Assembly (NCBI GenBank): GCA_964441235.1
Contig: CAYTUQ010000009.1
Span: 23,989-87,988 of the forward strand
Source: BS750m-G69 sp964441235
Lineage (GTDB): Bacteria > Fidelibacterota > UBA2242
Length of the DNA: 64,000 nucleotides
Direction of reading: 5' to 3'
A program made the position numbers and the translations under genes. This document shows positions 9,212 to 18,054 of the stretch, in pieces. The notes under the pieces are model-generated. The model was not told the DNA's origin. It did not search any database and worked only from the letters and a program-made list of their open reading frames with translations. How positions within the stretch are numbered: position 1 is the first letter of the stretch; each line of letters opens with the position of its first letter.

Positions 9212-10264
9212 TCACTTCATTAACATCATTTTCTTTACTTGAGTAAATTCACCCGATTTGATCTGATAGAAGTAAATGCCCGATGGCAGCTCTCTTGCGT
9301 CAAATGTCACATGATAGGTTCCGACATTCATATCTTGATCGGCCAGAGTGGTAATTAACTGTCCCATGGCATTGTATACAGTTAAGGTAGTATGTCCCTT
9401 CGTTTTAAGAGAGAATGTAATCTTCGTAGATGGGTTGAATGGATTCGGATAATTTTGCCCCAATTTAAAAAATTCTGGTTTTTCAGCATCGATCTCATCC
9501 ACTGCAACATCTTCGCCTAATAGCCACGAAATTCCTGCATCAATAAATTTCCAGGAATCGGCTGTCATGGTTGAATATGCAGCAGAATGAATTCCGAAAC
9601 CAACGCAGCGATTTTCGGACACTAGGTTGGGATCTACCTGATTAGAGGCATTGGGAAAAAGTGCTGTCCCGGCTTCTATACCAAATATATTATTATGGGT
9701 CGGATTAGAAGCCAAAACTGCAATTTGAATAAAATCTACTCCCGGATCACAATATGTTAACCAAGCATCTGGTTCGTCACTACCTTCGACAATCTCAATT
9801 TCTGCATCTTTTGCATAACCAGCGGCCAGAGGATGACCCGTATCATCAACAATCTTGATTGTACCGCTACCTTCTCCACCCCAAAATTCTCCGGGATGAG
9901 GGCACCATCCTGTTGTATAAGTCCTCCCATACACTTCTAGATAAAATAGAGGAATAGGACAGCCTTTCAGAGGAATAAGCACTTTTGAATCGACCATTTC
10001 ACTGATAAATCCAAAATCGTAAGTTTTAATATCATCAATCGAAACGACTCCATCGCCTATCTCCGTATCGTCATCAAATATCTCAACAGTATATGTCTGT
10101 TCTAAATAGGCGATTAAATCCTGATCCTCAGTGCTTCCTGGCCACGGATCATCAGATATAAACAGACATTTTTTCTTATCCTGTGCTACAATGTTGCTTT
10201 GGAATACAATCAGCAACAGGACAATGAATATAATCATGCATTTAATACTTTTGTTTTTTGACAT
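9212..10264 (-). CDS. T9SS-exported protein with ThuA/GATase-like domain, copy 2
   Basis: This 350-residue paralogue of the gene at 7936 shares the same domain order: signal peptide to about residue 28, a ThuA/GATase-like alpha/beta region (KKKCLFISDDPWPGSTEDQD onward), and a T9SS type A sorting domain. The stretch from KFIDAGISWLLGEDVAVDEI through most of the sorting domain is almost identical at DNA level to 7936, while the N-terminal domain is more diverged, so the C-terminal parts look recently homogenised. The start has AGGAGG upstream. Function unknown, presumably surface-exposed. Confidence 0.7.
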   Translation of the reverse strand: MSKNKSIKCMIIFIVLLLIVFQSNIVAQDKKKCLFISDDPWPGSTEDQDLIAYLEQTYTVEIFDDDTEIGDGVVSIDDIKTYDFGFISEMVDSKVLIPLKGCPIPLFYLEVYGRTYTTGWCPHPGEFWGGEGSGTIKIVDDTGHPLAAGYAKDAEIEIVEGSDEPDAWLTYCDPGVDFIQIAVLASNPTHNNIFGIEAGTALFPNASNQVDPNLVSENRCVGFGIHSAAYSTMTADSWKFIDAGISWLLGEDVAVDEIDAEKPEFFKLGQNYPNPFNPSTKITFSLKTKGHTTLTVYNAMGQLITTLADQDMNVGTYHVTFDARELPSGIYFYQIKSGEFTQVKKMMLMK

Positions 10265-10562
10265 TACTAGACCTCCTTATTCATTAATTAAAAATACTGA
10301 TACTAAAACAATTTTTTTCAACCACCTCCTTTCAAATATTATGAGTGCTCTTGGCTTGATACGCTTATTTTGACAGAGCATGCTTTAGAGCTATTCATTT
10401 GATTCGATAATTTTTGCATGGTGGGACGGTAATTATAACTGCAAGCCAAAAGACCATGACTAACTAAAAATATTTAATACTCAGGTTTTCTTCTTCCTGT
10501 ATTTAAAAAAATCGGTAAGCTATCCTCCAGTTGTCTTACAAGTGTGTAATATTCAATTAACC
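10265..10562. other. Spacer without recognised features
   Basis: AT-rich region between two minus-strand secreted-protein genes. No RNA gene, repeat or clear terminator is seen; the upstream ribosome binding site of the 9212 gene (AGGAGG) is at its lower edge. Confidence 0.4.
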
Positions 10563-11549
10563 TTACTTCGTCAAAATCATTTTCTTCACTTGAGTAAATT
10601 CACCCGATTTGATCTGATAGAAGTAAACGCCCGATGGCAGATCTCTTGCGTCAAATGTCACATAGTAGGTGCCTGTACCTATAGTTTCATCAATCAGTGT
10701 GGCAACTAATTGCCCCATAGCATTATATACAGTAAGAGTTGTGTGTCCCTTCGTTTTCAGAGAGAATGTGATCTTCGTAGATGGGTTGAAAGGATTTGGA
10801 TAATTCTGAGATAATTTAAAGCCGTCCGGTGGAGTTGAAGCATACATCACAATCAATGGAAAAGTTCCTGTATCCAGCAGAACCTGAGGTATCGGCGTTC
10901 CTTGACCGGGTGGATAAGCGCCACTCACATCCCAGATGATCCAGTCATATAGGCCGCCTAGCGTACTCCCTTCACTACCGTCCCCGAATCTGAAATAATT
11001 CTCAGTCGTCGATGTTCCTGTACCTACAAGATATGATAGCGTTTCTTCATCAATATACACTTCGACAAGATCAGCTATTATTGTTATTCGTAAAATATGC
11101 CATTCCATCGCATTGATACTCCCATACTGCTTGGATTTATCCAGCTTGAACGAATCACCGCCTTCTGCGATTAATCGGTCTTCTGCCAGACCGTTTTTAA
11201 CGTACACATCAAAATCTCTATTATAGGCTGCTGGATCAAGTGCTACAACGCGGAAAACCAGGGTTGCTCCGACAACAGGATCTGCGTTCCATTTCATTCG
11301 CCACATTTCTTTAAAATTAGCCTGATTTGCATCAACTTTAAGTAGTTTGTTTCCAGGAATCTCAGGATCATCTATTACACTTAATATTTCTGTGACATCA
11401 TCCGCATTAGTAGCACTACTCTCATGCCAGGAAGTATCCGCTTCTCTCGGCATTACGCTGCAATCATAGATACTCCACTCTGCATAAGATAATCCGATTC
11501 CCAGGATAGAAAAGACGATTATAAATCCGATCAGTTTTTTTTTGATCAT
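10563..11549 (-). CDS. T9SS-exported LamG-like (jelly-roll) surface protein
   Basis: The start chosen is the ATG at 11549 (MIKKKLIGF), which has AGGAGA at normal spacing and begins the signal peptide; an in-frame ATG at 11573 would add eight residues. The 328-residue product has a ~210-residue beta-rich domain resembling concanavalin/LamG-type jelly rolls, with YFRFGDGSEGSTLGGLYDWI and the closing GAYPPGQGTPIPQ. The same domain opens the 1304-residue protein at 12780. A sorting domain (NYPNPFNPSTKITF onward, ending KKMILTK) closes the chain. A carbohydrate-binding role is plausible from the fold and location but not shown. Confidence 0.7.
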   Translation of the reverse strand: MIKKKLIGFIIVFSILGIGLSYAEWSIYDCSVMPREADTSWHESSATNADDVTEILSVIDDPEIPGNKLLKVDANQANFKEMWRMKWNADPVVGATLVFRVVALDPAAYNRDFDVYVKNGLAEDRLIAEGGDSFKLDKSKQYGSINAMEWHILRITIIADLVEVYIDEETLSYLVGTGTSTTENYFRFGDGSEGSTLGGLYDWIIWDVSGAYPPGQGTPIPQVLLDTGTFPLIVMYASTPPDGFKLSQNYPNPFNPSTKITFSLKTKGHTTLTVYNAMGQLVATLIDETIGTGTYYVTFDARDLPSGVYFYQIKSGEFTQVKKMILTK

Positions 11550-11630
11550 GGGTCTTCTCCTATTTATAAACAAAATAAAACAGGGATAGAAAGGTAGAAA
11601 CTTGCCCGTTCTATCCCTCTGTTACATTTG

Positions 11631-12641
11631 CTACTTCAACAGTAACATCTTGCGTACTTTGGAAAAGTCACCCGATTGAATTTTGTAAAAATATATACCG
11701 GCAGGATTGTTATCTGCAAAGAACGTAACATGGTGTATCCCACTATTCATCTTCTCATCAACCAACTTGGTGACCAACTGTCCCAGAGCATTATACACAC
11801 TAATAGTCGTATGCCCGGGTTTTTCCAGCTGGAATTCGATTGTTGTTTCCGGGTTAAATGGATTTGGGAAGTTCTGTGCCAGTGCATAAGTCTCTGGAGA
11901 AGTGACAGGATCTTCTTCTACACCTGTGATCCCCTCAGTTACCCAATCAATACCGGCTTTAAGCATTAAAAATCCATTTTCGTCAATTCCCGCATAACCA
12001 TTGGCATGATATCCAAGAACAGCTGCTCTGTTTTTAATGTCTACACCATTAAACGTTTTTCCCTCTGCTTCAATACCATAAATAATAATTCCTTTAGAAT
12101 CTGTTGTAGATACAGCAATGGGGATGACGCTGTCGATTATCGGTTCATTGGTAATTAAGTCTTCGTTAACGCCACCACCGAAATTGATATCCACTTTATC
12201 GCCCTTATTAAATCCAGCGGCCAGAGGATGACCATCAGCGACGATCTCAACTTGCTCGGCAGGAATATTATTCGCCAAACAACTTCCTCGGTACCCTAAG
12301 ATATTCATCCTGGCTGCATAGTTCTCTGTAGTGACAAGTGGAATAGGATGACCTTCCAGCAAGTCGATCGGTTCCAGAGTTGCTGAATCCACCCATTCAT
12401 CAATAAATATGAAATCGTATTTTTCATAATCTTCCTGTGTGTAAGCCGCTAATGCGTCAACGTTAATATAGGTCAACTCATATCCCCATTCTTCCATTTT
12501 TTCATACACCGGTATACATATATCTGGGGGGTAACCAGACGTAGTTACAAATGAAACATACACACATTTTAACCCTGAAAAAGCCAGACCTGGAACAATC
12601 AACAATGCAAGCACTAAAATCATCCATCTTCTATTTGTCAT
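11631..12641 (-). CDS. T9SS-exported protein with ThuA/GATase-like domain, divergent copy
   Basis: The product (336 aa) has a signal peptide (to about residue 22, ending AFSG), a ~210-residue alpha/beta domain beginning LKCVYVSFVTTSGYPPD and including YDFIFIDEWVDSATLEPIDL, and a sorting domain from NFPNPFNPETTIEF to VRKMLLLK. The central domain is a distant relative of those at 7936 and 9212, sharing spacing of the DxxxL-P-IPL and FxxAGIDWV segments. AAGGAGGAG lies just upstream of the ATG. Probably exported to the cell surface; activity unknown. Confidence 0.7.
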   Translation of the reverse strand: MTNRRWMILVLALLIVPGLAFSGLKCVYVSFVTTSGYPPDICIPVYEKMEEWGYELTYINVDALAAYTQEDYEKYDFIFIDEWVDSATLEPIDLLEGHPIPLVTTENYAARMNILGYRGSCLANNIPAEQVEIVADGHPLAAGFNKGDKVDINFGGGVNEDLITNEPIIDSVIPIAVSTTDSKGIIIYGIEAEGKTFNGVDIKNRAAVLGYHANGYAGIDENGFLMLKAGIDWVTEGITGVEEDPVTSPETYALAQNFPNPFNPETTIEFQLEKPGHTTISVYNALGQLVTKLVDEKMNSGIHHVTFFADNNPAGIYFYKIQSGDFSKVRKMLLLK

Positions 12642-12779
12642 TTTATACTCCTCCTTTATTTGTTATTTGTGTAAAATCCAGCAATCACTGTTTTTTCCTC
12701 CAACACCTCCTTCCCGGATTATTTTTAACGCTTTTTAGGTAGAGTGCATAGAAATGCACTCCACCTAAAAAAGATCAGA

Positions 12780-15700
12780 TCACTTTAACAGCATCATTTT
12801 TTTCGCTTTTGTGAAATCACCCGAATGGATTCTATAAAAATAGACTCCGGAAGCATAATTTCTAGCATCGAAAGCAATTGTGTGTACTCCGGCTTCCATT
12901 CTTCTGTTTACCAGGGTTGTAACTATCTGCCCAAGTATATTGTATATGGTAATCGTAACATTTCCAGATTTTGGCAAATGGAATTGTATATTGGTAGTAG
13001 GATTAAACGGGTTGGGGTAGTTTTGATTCAGTTTATAAGCTGTTGGGATGCCATCTCTTTCATTTGCGATGGCGACAGGCGGATCACCACCGGGCCCTAA
13101 CGTTATCATCCGCTCCACTTCCTTTAAATAGACCTGTTTGGATTCATCTGTGAAGTTATTGTAATTATATATCTTGTCACCCGTTGTAGGATCTGCCGTG
13201 TTATCATTGCCGTTGCCAATTAATGTACGATATCCTGCCGGCATGTCTATCGCGCCCTCATAAAATTCAACCCAGGGTTTAAAGCGCACAAACTGGACAG
13301 TTGAATCTACCGCTGAGCTGGCAAGTAAAGTGCCATTTCCGGCATCTTTTATGTCTAACAAGTCATACGGGCCAACAGCCCAGGATAATGTGTCACCAGC
13401 CAGAGTCAATCCACCAAACACATAGTCGGACGGCTCTTCGACGGTTACATTCATGACAAAACCTGCGCTATCATGATGCACACACTTGTCTGTGTTGAAC
13501 CAATTCATCCTGTTGTTTCTTACAAAATACGGGGACAGGGCTAATATCGGTTTCTTCACAGAATTCCAGGCTTCCTTGTGGTCTCCTCCAAAAATACCGC
13601 TTGCTGCTGAACGTCCCAGGATAACCAGATCGGCATTATTCAGCATATCCATACAGGCTTCAGGTGCATTTCCCAGAGTATCGTTATAGAATGTTGTTAC
13701 AGTGTAGCCTGCAGCTATTAATTCATCAATGTGTGAGCTATCTGGATGTACATTGTTAATGTCATCATGTTTGTCCGGTCGGCTGACAAAAACAATGTTC
13801 CCTTCTACTGGTGGCTTCGGTACATCTTTTGACAATCTAGACATCCGGGCTACTTCATTTAAATAGACCTGTTTGGATTCTGTTGTGAAGTTATTATAAT
13901 TATATATCTTATCACCCGTTGTAGGATCTGCCGTGTTATCATTGCCATTGCCAATCATTGTACGATGTCCTGCCGGTTTATCTCCCGCGCCCCTGTAAAA
14001 TTGAACCCAGGGATCAAAGCGGACAAACTGGACAGTCGAATCTACCACTGAGCTGGCAAGTAACTCACCGTTTCCGGCATCTTTTATGACTAACACATCA
14101 TACGGGCCCCAAGCCCAGGGTAAATTACCACCGATCAGAGTCAAACCGTCAAATACAGGATCGTCTGGCTCTTTAATGGATGCAGTCATTACAGCACCTG
14201 CTTCATCAAGATGCGCACAAGAAGTTGTGTTGAACCAATTCATCCTGTTGCTTCTTACAAAATACGGGGATAGAGCTAATATCGGCGCTCCCACAGAATT
14301 CCAGGCATACTTGTTGGTACCTCCGAAAATACCACTGGCGCATGAACGTCCCAGGATGACCAGATCGGCATCATGCAGAGTATCCATCGTGGCTTTAGAG
14401 GCGGTTTCCAGCGCTGTGTTATAGAACGTTGTTACAACGTAGCCTGCAGCTATTAATTCATCAATGTGTGAGCTGTCTGGATGTACATTGTTGATGTCAT
14501 CATGTTTGTCGGGTCGGCTGACAAAAACAATTTTCCTTGGCTGCTCCAGTACTCTTGGTAAACTAATTAGCCGTTCTATCTCTTTGAAATAGACCTGTTT
14601 GGATTCTGTTGTGAAGTTATTGTAATTATATATCTTATCACCCGTTGCAGGATTTGCTGTGTTGTCATTGCCGTTGCCAATTAAGGTACGGTATCCTGCC
14701 GGTCTGTCATTTGCACCTGGATAAAACTCATTCCAGGGATCGAAGCGGACAAACTGGACAGTCGAATCTACCACTGATCTGGCAAGCAACTCGCCGTTTC
14801 CGACATCTTTTATGCTTACCACATCATACGGACCAACAGCCCAGGATAACGTGTCACCAGTCAGAGTCAATCCTCCAAACACATAGTCGGACGGCTCTTC
14901 GACGATTGTTTTCATGACAAAACCTGCGGAATCATGATGCACACAGGAAGTTGTGTTGAACCAGTTCATCCTGTTGCTTCTCACAAAATACGGGGATAGA
15001 GCCAATATCGGCGCCGTCACAGAATTCCAGGCAGGCTTGTGGTCTCCTCCAAAAATACCGCTTGCTGCTGAACGTCCCAGGATAACCAGATCGGCATTAT
15101 TCAGCATATCCATACAGGCTTCAGGTGCATTTCCCAGAGTATCGTTATAGAATGTTGTTACAGTGTAGCCTGCAGCTATTAATTCATCAATGTGTGAGCT
15201 ATCTGGATGTACATTGTTAATGTCATCATGTTTGTCCGGTCGGCTGACAAAAACAATGTTCCCTTCTACTGGTGGCTTCGGTACATCTTTTGACAATCTA
15301 GACATCCGGGCTACTTCATTTAAATAGACCTGTTTGGATTCTGTTGTGAAGTTATTATAATTATATATTTTATCACCCGTTGTAGGATCTGCCGTGTTGT
15401 CATTACCGTTGCCAATTAATGTACGGTACCCTGCGGCTCTGTCTAACGAGCCATCATAAAATTGAATCCAGGGATCAAAGCGGACAAACTGGACAGTCGA
15501 ATCTACCACAGAGCTGGCAAGTAACTCTCCGTTTCCGGCATCTTTTATGCTTACCACATCATACGGACCAACAGCCCAGGGTAACTTGCCATCGGTTAAG
15601 GTTAAACCCGTAAATACAGGATCGGCAATCACTTCGATAACAGCATTCATGACAAAACCTGCGGAATCATGATGCACACAGGAAGTTGTGTTGAACCAAT

Positions 15701-16694
15701 TCATCCTGTTGCTTCTTACAAAATACGGGGACAGAGCTAATATCGGTGCCGTCACAGAATTCCAGGCAAATCTGTGGGTACCTCCGAAAATACCACTGGC
15801 GCATGAACGTCCTAAGATGACCAGATCGGCATCATGCAGAGTATCCATAGTAGCTTGAGAGGCAGTTTCCAGTGCTGTGTTATAAAACGTTGTTACTTCG
15901 TAGCCTGCAGCTATCAGTTCATCAATGTGTGAGCTGTCTGGATGTACATTGTTAATGTCATCATGTTTGTCCGGTCGGCTTACAAAAACAATGTCCCTGT
16001 CCTTTACGGGAATCGGATCTCCTTCTCCCGGTGCATAAGCGCCGGTCGTATCTAATGCAATCCAATCAATTAAAGCTCCATATGACTTTCCATTACTCCC
16101 ATCCCCGAACCTGAAATACTTTTCGGATTCACTTGAAGTTGTAGTTCCAGTTAAAATAGGCGTAGCACCTTCATCCAAATACAAATCAACCTTACCAGTA
16201 GTGACATCGAAAACTAGCCTGTAAGTATGCCACTCCGCAACATCGAACCCGGTCGGCGTAACCTGTACATCGGCTTTGTCAAAATCAAGCTTATTATCTG
16301 AACCAATAATCAGCTTTTCCCTTAATGGATCAACGCGCATGTCTAAATCCAGGACTTCCTCATAAGTTGAAACATCACCGGCAGCTTTTATCCTGGCAAC
16401 TACTGTAATTTTTGTAGGTACAGGACTAAAATCACTGGTTTTCCACATTCCGGCTGTTTCAGTCTCAACATTTGGAGACAACATTTCCAAATACTTATTT
16501 CCTGAGATATCGGGGTCATCTTGAATTGTCCATGTAGGAACACCCGTTTTTGTATTGCTTGAGATAAAAGCCGGATCATGAGCATCTGGCAATACACTGG
16601 CATCATAAACCTGCCATTGCTGGGCGTTGAGTTGCCCGACAGCAATCATTACCAGCAAAAAACTAAAAACGATAATTAACGGTTTTTTGATCAT
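12780..16694 (-). CDS. Large T9SS-exported protein with four ~244-aa tandem repeats
   Basis: The 1304-residue product has a signal peptide (to ~24), a LamG-like domain (~25-225, shared with 10563), four repeats at about 231-475, 476-719, 720-964 and 965-1200, and a C-terminal T9SS sorting domain (NYPNPFNPTTNIQF to KKMMLLK). Each repeat starts IVFVSRPDKHDDINNVHPDS and contains DLVILGRS.ASGIFGG, ALSPYFVR.NRMNWFNT and GNGNDNTA. Repeats 1/3 and 2/4 are most alike and the linker KDVPKPPVEGN occurs only before 2 and 4, so a two-repeat block was itself duplicated. The repeat resembles a ThuA/GATase-like alpha/beta unit. Ligand and function unknown. Confidence 0.8.
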   Translation of the reverse strand: MIKKPLIIVFSFLLVMIAVGQLNAQQWQVYDASVLPDAHDPAFISSNTKTGVPTWTIQDDPDISGNKYLEMLSPNVETETAGMWKTSDFSPVPTKITVVARIKAAGDVSTYEEVLDLDMRVDPLREKLIIGSDNKLDFDKADVQVTPTGFDVAEWHTYRLVFDVTTGKVDLYLDEGATPILTGTTTSSESEKYFRFGDGSNGKSYGALIDWIALDTTGAYAPGEGDPIPVKDRDIVFVSRPDKHDDINNVHPDSSHIDELIAAGYEVTTFYNTALETASQATMDTLHDADLVILGRSCASGIFGGTHRFAWNSVTAPILALSPYFVRSNRMNWFNTTSCVHHDSAGFVMNAVIEVIADPVFTGLTLTDGKLPWAVGPYDVVSIKDAGNGELLASSVVDSTVQFVRFDPWIQFYDGSLDRAAGYRTLIGNGNDNTADPTTGDKIYNYNNFTTESKQVYLNEVARMSRLSKDVPKPPVEGNIVFVSRPDKHDDINNVHPDSSHIDELIAAGYTVTTFYNDTLGNAPEACMDMLNNADLVILGRSAASGIFGGDHKPAWNSVTAPILALSPYFVRSNRMNWFNTTSCVHHDSAGFVMKTIVEEPSDYVFGGLTLTGDTLSWAVGPYDVVSIKDVGNGELLARSVVDSTVQFVRFDPWNEFYPGANDRPAGYRTLIGNGNDNTANPATGDKIYNYNNFTTESKQVYFKEIERLISLPRVLEQPRKIVFVSRPDKHDDINNVHPDSSHIDELIAAGYVVTTFYNTALETASKATMDTLHDADLVILGRSCASGIFGGTNKYAWNSVGAPILALSPYFVRSNRMNWFNTTSCAHLDEAGAVMTASIKEPDDPVFDGLTLIGGNLPWAWGPYDVLVIKDAGNGELLASSVVDSTVQFVRFDPWVQFYRGAGDKPAGHRTMIGNGNDNTADPTTGDKIYNYNNFTTESKQVYLNEVARMSRLSKDVPKPPVEGNIVFVSRPDKHDDINNVHPDSSHIDELIAAGYTVTTFYNDTLGNAPEACMDMLNNADLVILGRSAASGIFGGDHKEAWNSVKKPILALSPYFVRNNRMNWFNTDKCVHHDSAGFVMNVTVEEPSDYVFGGLTLAGDTLSWAVGPYDLLDIKDAGNGTLLASSAVDSTVQFVRFKPWVEFYEGAIDMPAGYRTLIGNGNDNTADPTTGDKIYNYNNFTDESKQVYLKEVERMITLGPGGDPPVAIANERDGIPTAYKLNQNYPNPFNPTTNIQFHLPKSGNVTITIYNILGQIVTTLVNRRMEAGVHTIAFDARNYASGVYFYRIHSGDFTKAKKMMLLK
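13100..16000 (-). repeat. Four ~732-bp in-gene repeats with ~1.46-kb higher-order duplication
   Basis: Blocks starting near 16000, 15266, 14535 and 13800 (reading down) repeat within the gene at 12780. Long stretches around 13790-13935 and 15250-15400 are almost identical at an offset of about 1460 bases, twice the single-repeat length. High DNA identity makes this hard to assemble and prone to recombination. Confidence 0.85.
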
Positions 16695-17004
16695 TTTTTC
16701 CTCCTAATAAATTTGTTTTCTTTCCTTTTACTATCAACTTTTCACGTTCATAAATAACGTCAAAAATTAAAGATTTTTTATATCGCCTCCTTTCCATTTA
16801 CTATCAACTTTTCACGTTCATAAAATAAAATCAATAACTCACGAGTTTATAGACTACCCCCTTTCCTTCATTTACAATCAAATTTTGAATGGATATTTTT
16901 AATTACATCTAATGAGTTGTTTTTACAAGTAAATACGACTGTCCATCCATAGTTTGCGCACGGATCGAATGTATTGGGAAGTAAACTCTGCAAATTGATT
17001 TTTC
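16695..17004. repeat. Spacer with 26-bp perfect direct repeat
   Basis: The 26-bp stretch starting TACTATCAACTTTTCACG occurs at 16729-16754 and again at 16799-16824, 70 bases apart, upstream of the large repeat protein. Each is preceded by a pyrimidine-rich CTTTCC run. They could be regulatory sites or a small duplication. No other feature was found in the spacer. Confidence 0.6.
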
Positions 17005-18030
17005 CTATAACGCTACCTTAAGCGAGAAACGGTTTACTCCATCAAAAATATTAAACTCAGAATAAGAATATCCAACCTCTAGATTTCTACCACCAACTGA
17101 TGGAAGAGTAACACCGATACCGGCTGAGAATCCTGCCAGATCAGTGTTTGATTGATAGCCGCATCGCAGGGACAACATCCTGATTAATTTATACTCTAAT
17201 CCCACATTAACCCTTTCAGTATAGTTGTTTGGATGGATAAAATCTGCTGACAAAAGTAAACTATTATCCCTGGAATGATCCGGTACGATTAAGTCCATCA
17301 TATCCATGGCGACACCTACTGCAAAGGTCAAAGGAAGTGTAGCAGTGATTTCCTCGTACTTGATGCTGGGCCCAAAATTGCGAATGGACATAGCTAATCG
17401 AAAACTCTTTAATCCTGGATAGAATTTAATGCCCATATCAAAGGCAACCTGGCTTTCACTGTTCTTCTTCAGAGTGCTCGTCGTATCATTCACCCAAAAT
17501 TTTGATTCGCCGAGTTGCTGACCTACGTATCGGACATTTCCTCCTATCGAGAATTGATTGGTAATACGACGACCATACGAAGCACCGAATGCATAAGCAC
17601 CGACATTATCAACCATACCATATTCTCTATAGCCCAGAATATCACTTGGAGATTCTGCAAGACCCGTCCAGATAATATCACCGTAGTCAACGGACAGTAA
17701 ACTCAGTCCTACGGTACCTATATTACCCAAATTCCAGGCCAGTGCGCCAACCATGTAGTTGATATCGGCAAACCACTGCGTGGTTGACATAATGGCAGCA
17801 AACCTGGAATCCATCTCAGGCAATCCTGCGGGATTGAAGAAAATACTCTCACAACCTGTACCAATGGCAGTATAGGCTTCCCCCATAGCACTGGCACCAG
17901 GAATCACACCAACTTGTAAAAAATTCATTGTTGACTGGCCCACTTTCTTCATACCAACTTGAGCCAGCAAGGAATCTGCCGACCACATTCCAACCGATAG
18001 GATAATCACGTATATGAAAAATCGTTTCAT
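17005..18030 (-). CDS. PorV/PorQ-family outer-membrane barrel protein
   Basis: The product (341 aa from the ATG at 18030; an ATG at 18039 lies too close to the AGGAG box) is a FadL-like beta-barrel of the PorV/PorQ group. Its signal peptide ends near SLLAQ, and the family hallmark follows: MNFLQVGVIPGASAMGEAYT then ESIFFNPAGLP. PorV shuttles T9SS cargo to its attachment site; PorQ-type paralogues have related roles. It lies directly after the Fn3/FlgD-like protein and TonB receptor genes, an arrangement common in this bacterial group. It may serve T9SS export of the neighbouring proteins or act as the receptor's partner; the sequence does not decide. Confidence 0.8.
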   Translation of the reverse strand: MKRFFIYVIILSVGMWSADSLLAQVGMKKVGQSTMNFLQVGVIPGASAMGEAYTAIGTGCESIFFNPAGLPEMDSRFAAIMSTTQWFADINYMVGALAWNLGNIGTVGLSLLSVDYGDIIWTGLAESPSDILGYREYGMVDNVGAYAFGASYGRRITNQFSIGGNVRYVGQQLGESKFWVNDTTSTLKKNSESQVAFDMGIKFYPGLKSFRLAMSIRNFGPSIKYEEITATLPLTFAVGVAMDMMDLIVPDHSRDNSLLLSADFIHPNNYTERVNVGLEYKLIRMLSLRCGYQSNTDLAGFSAGIGVTLPSVGGRNLEVGYSYSEFNIFDGVNRFSLKVAL

Positions 18031-18054
18031 TGCAATCATTCTCCTATTTTTTAT

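Noticed and set aside
13100..16000. Non-coding satellite repeat
   Set aside because: The repeats are fully in frame within one long protein with a signal peptide and sorting domain.
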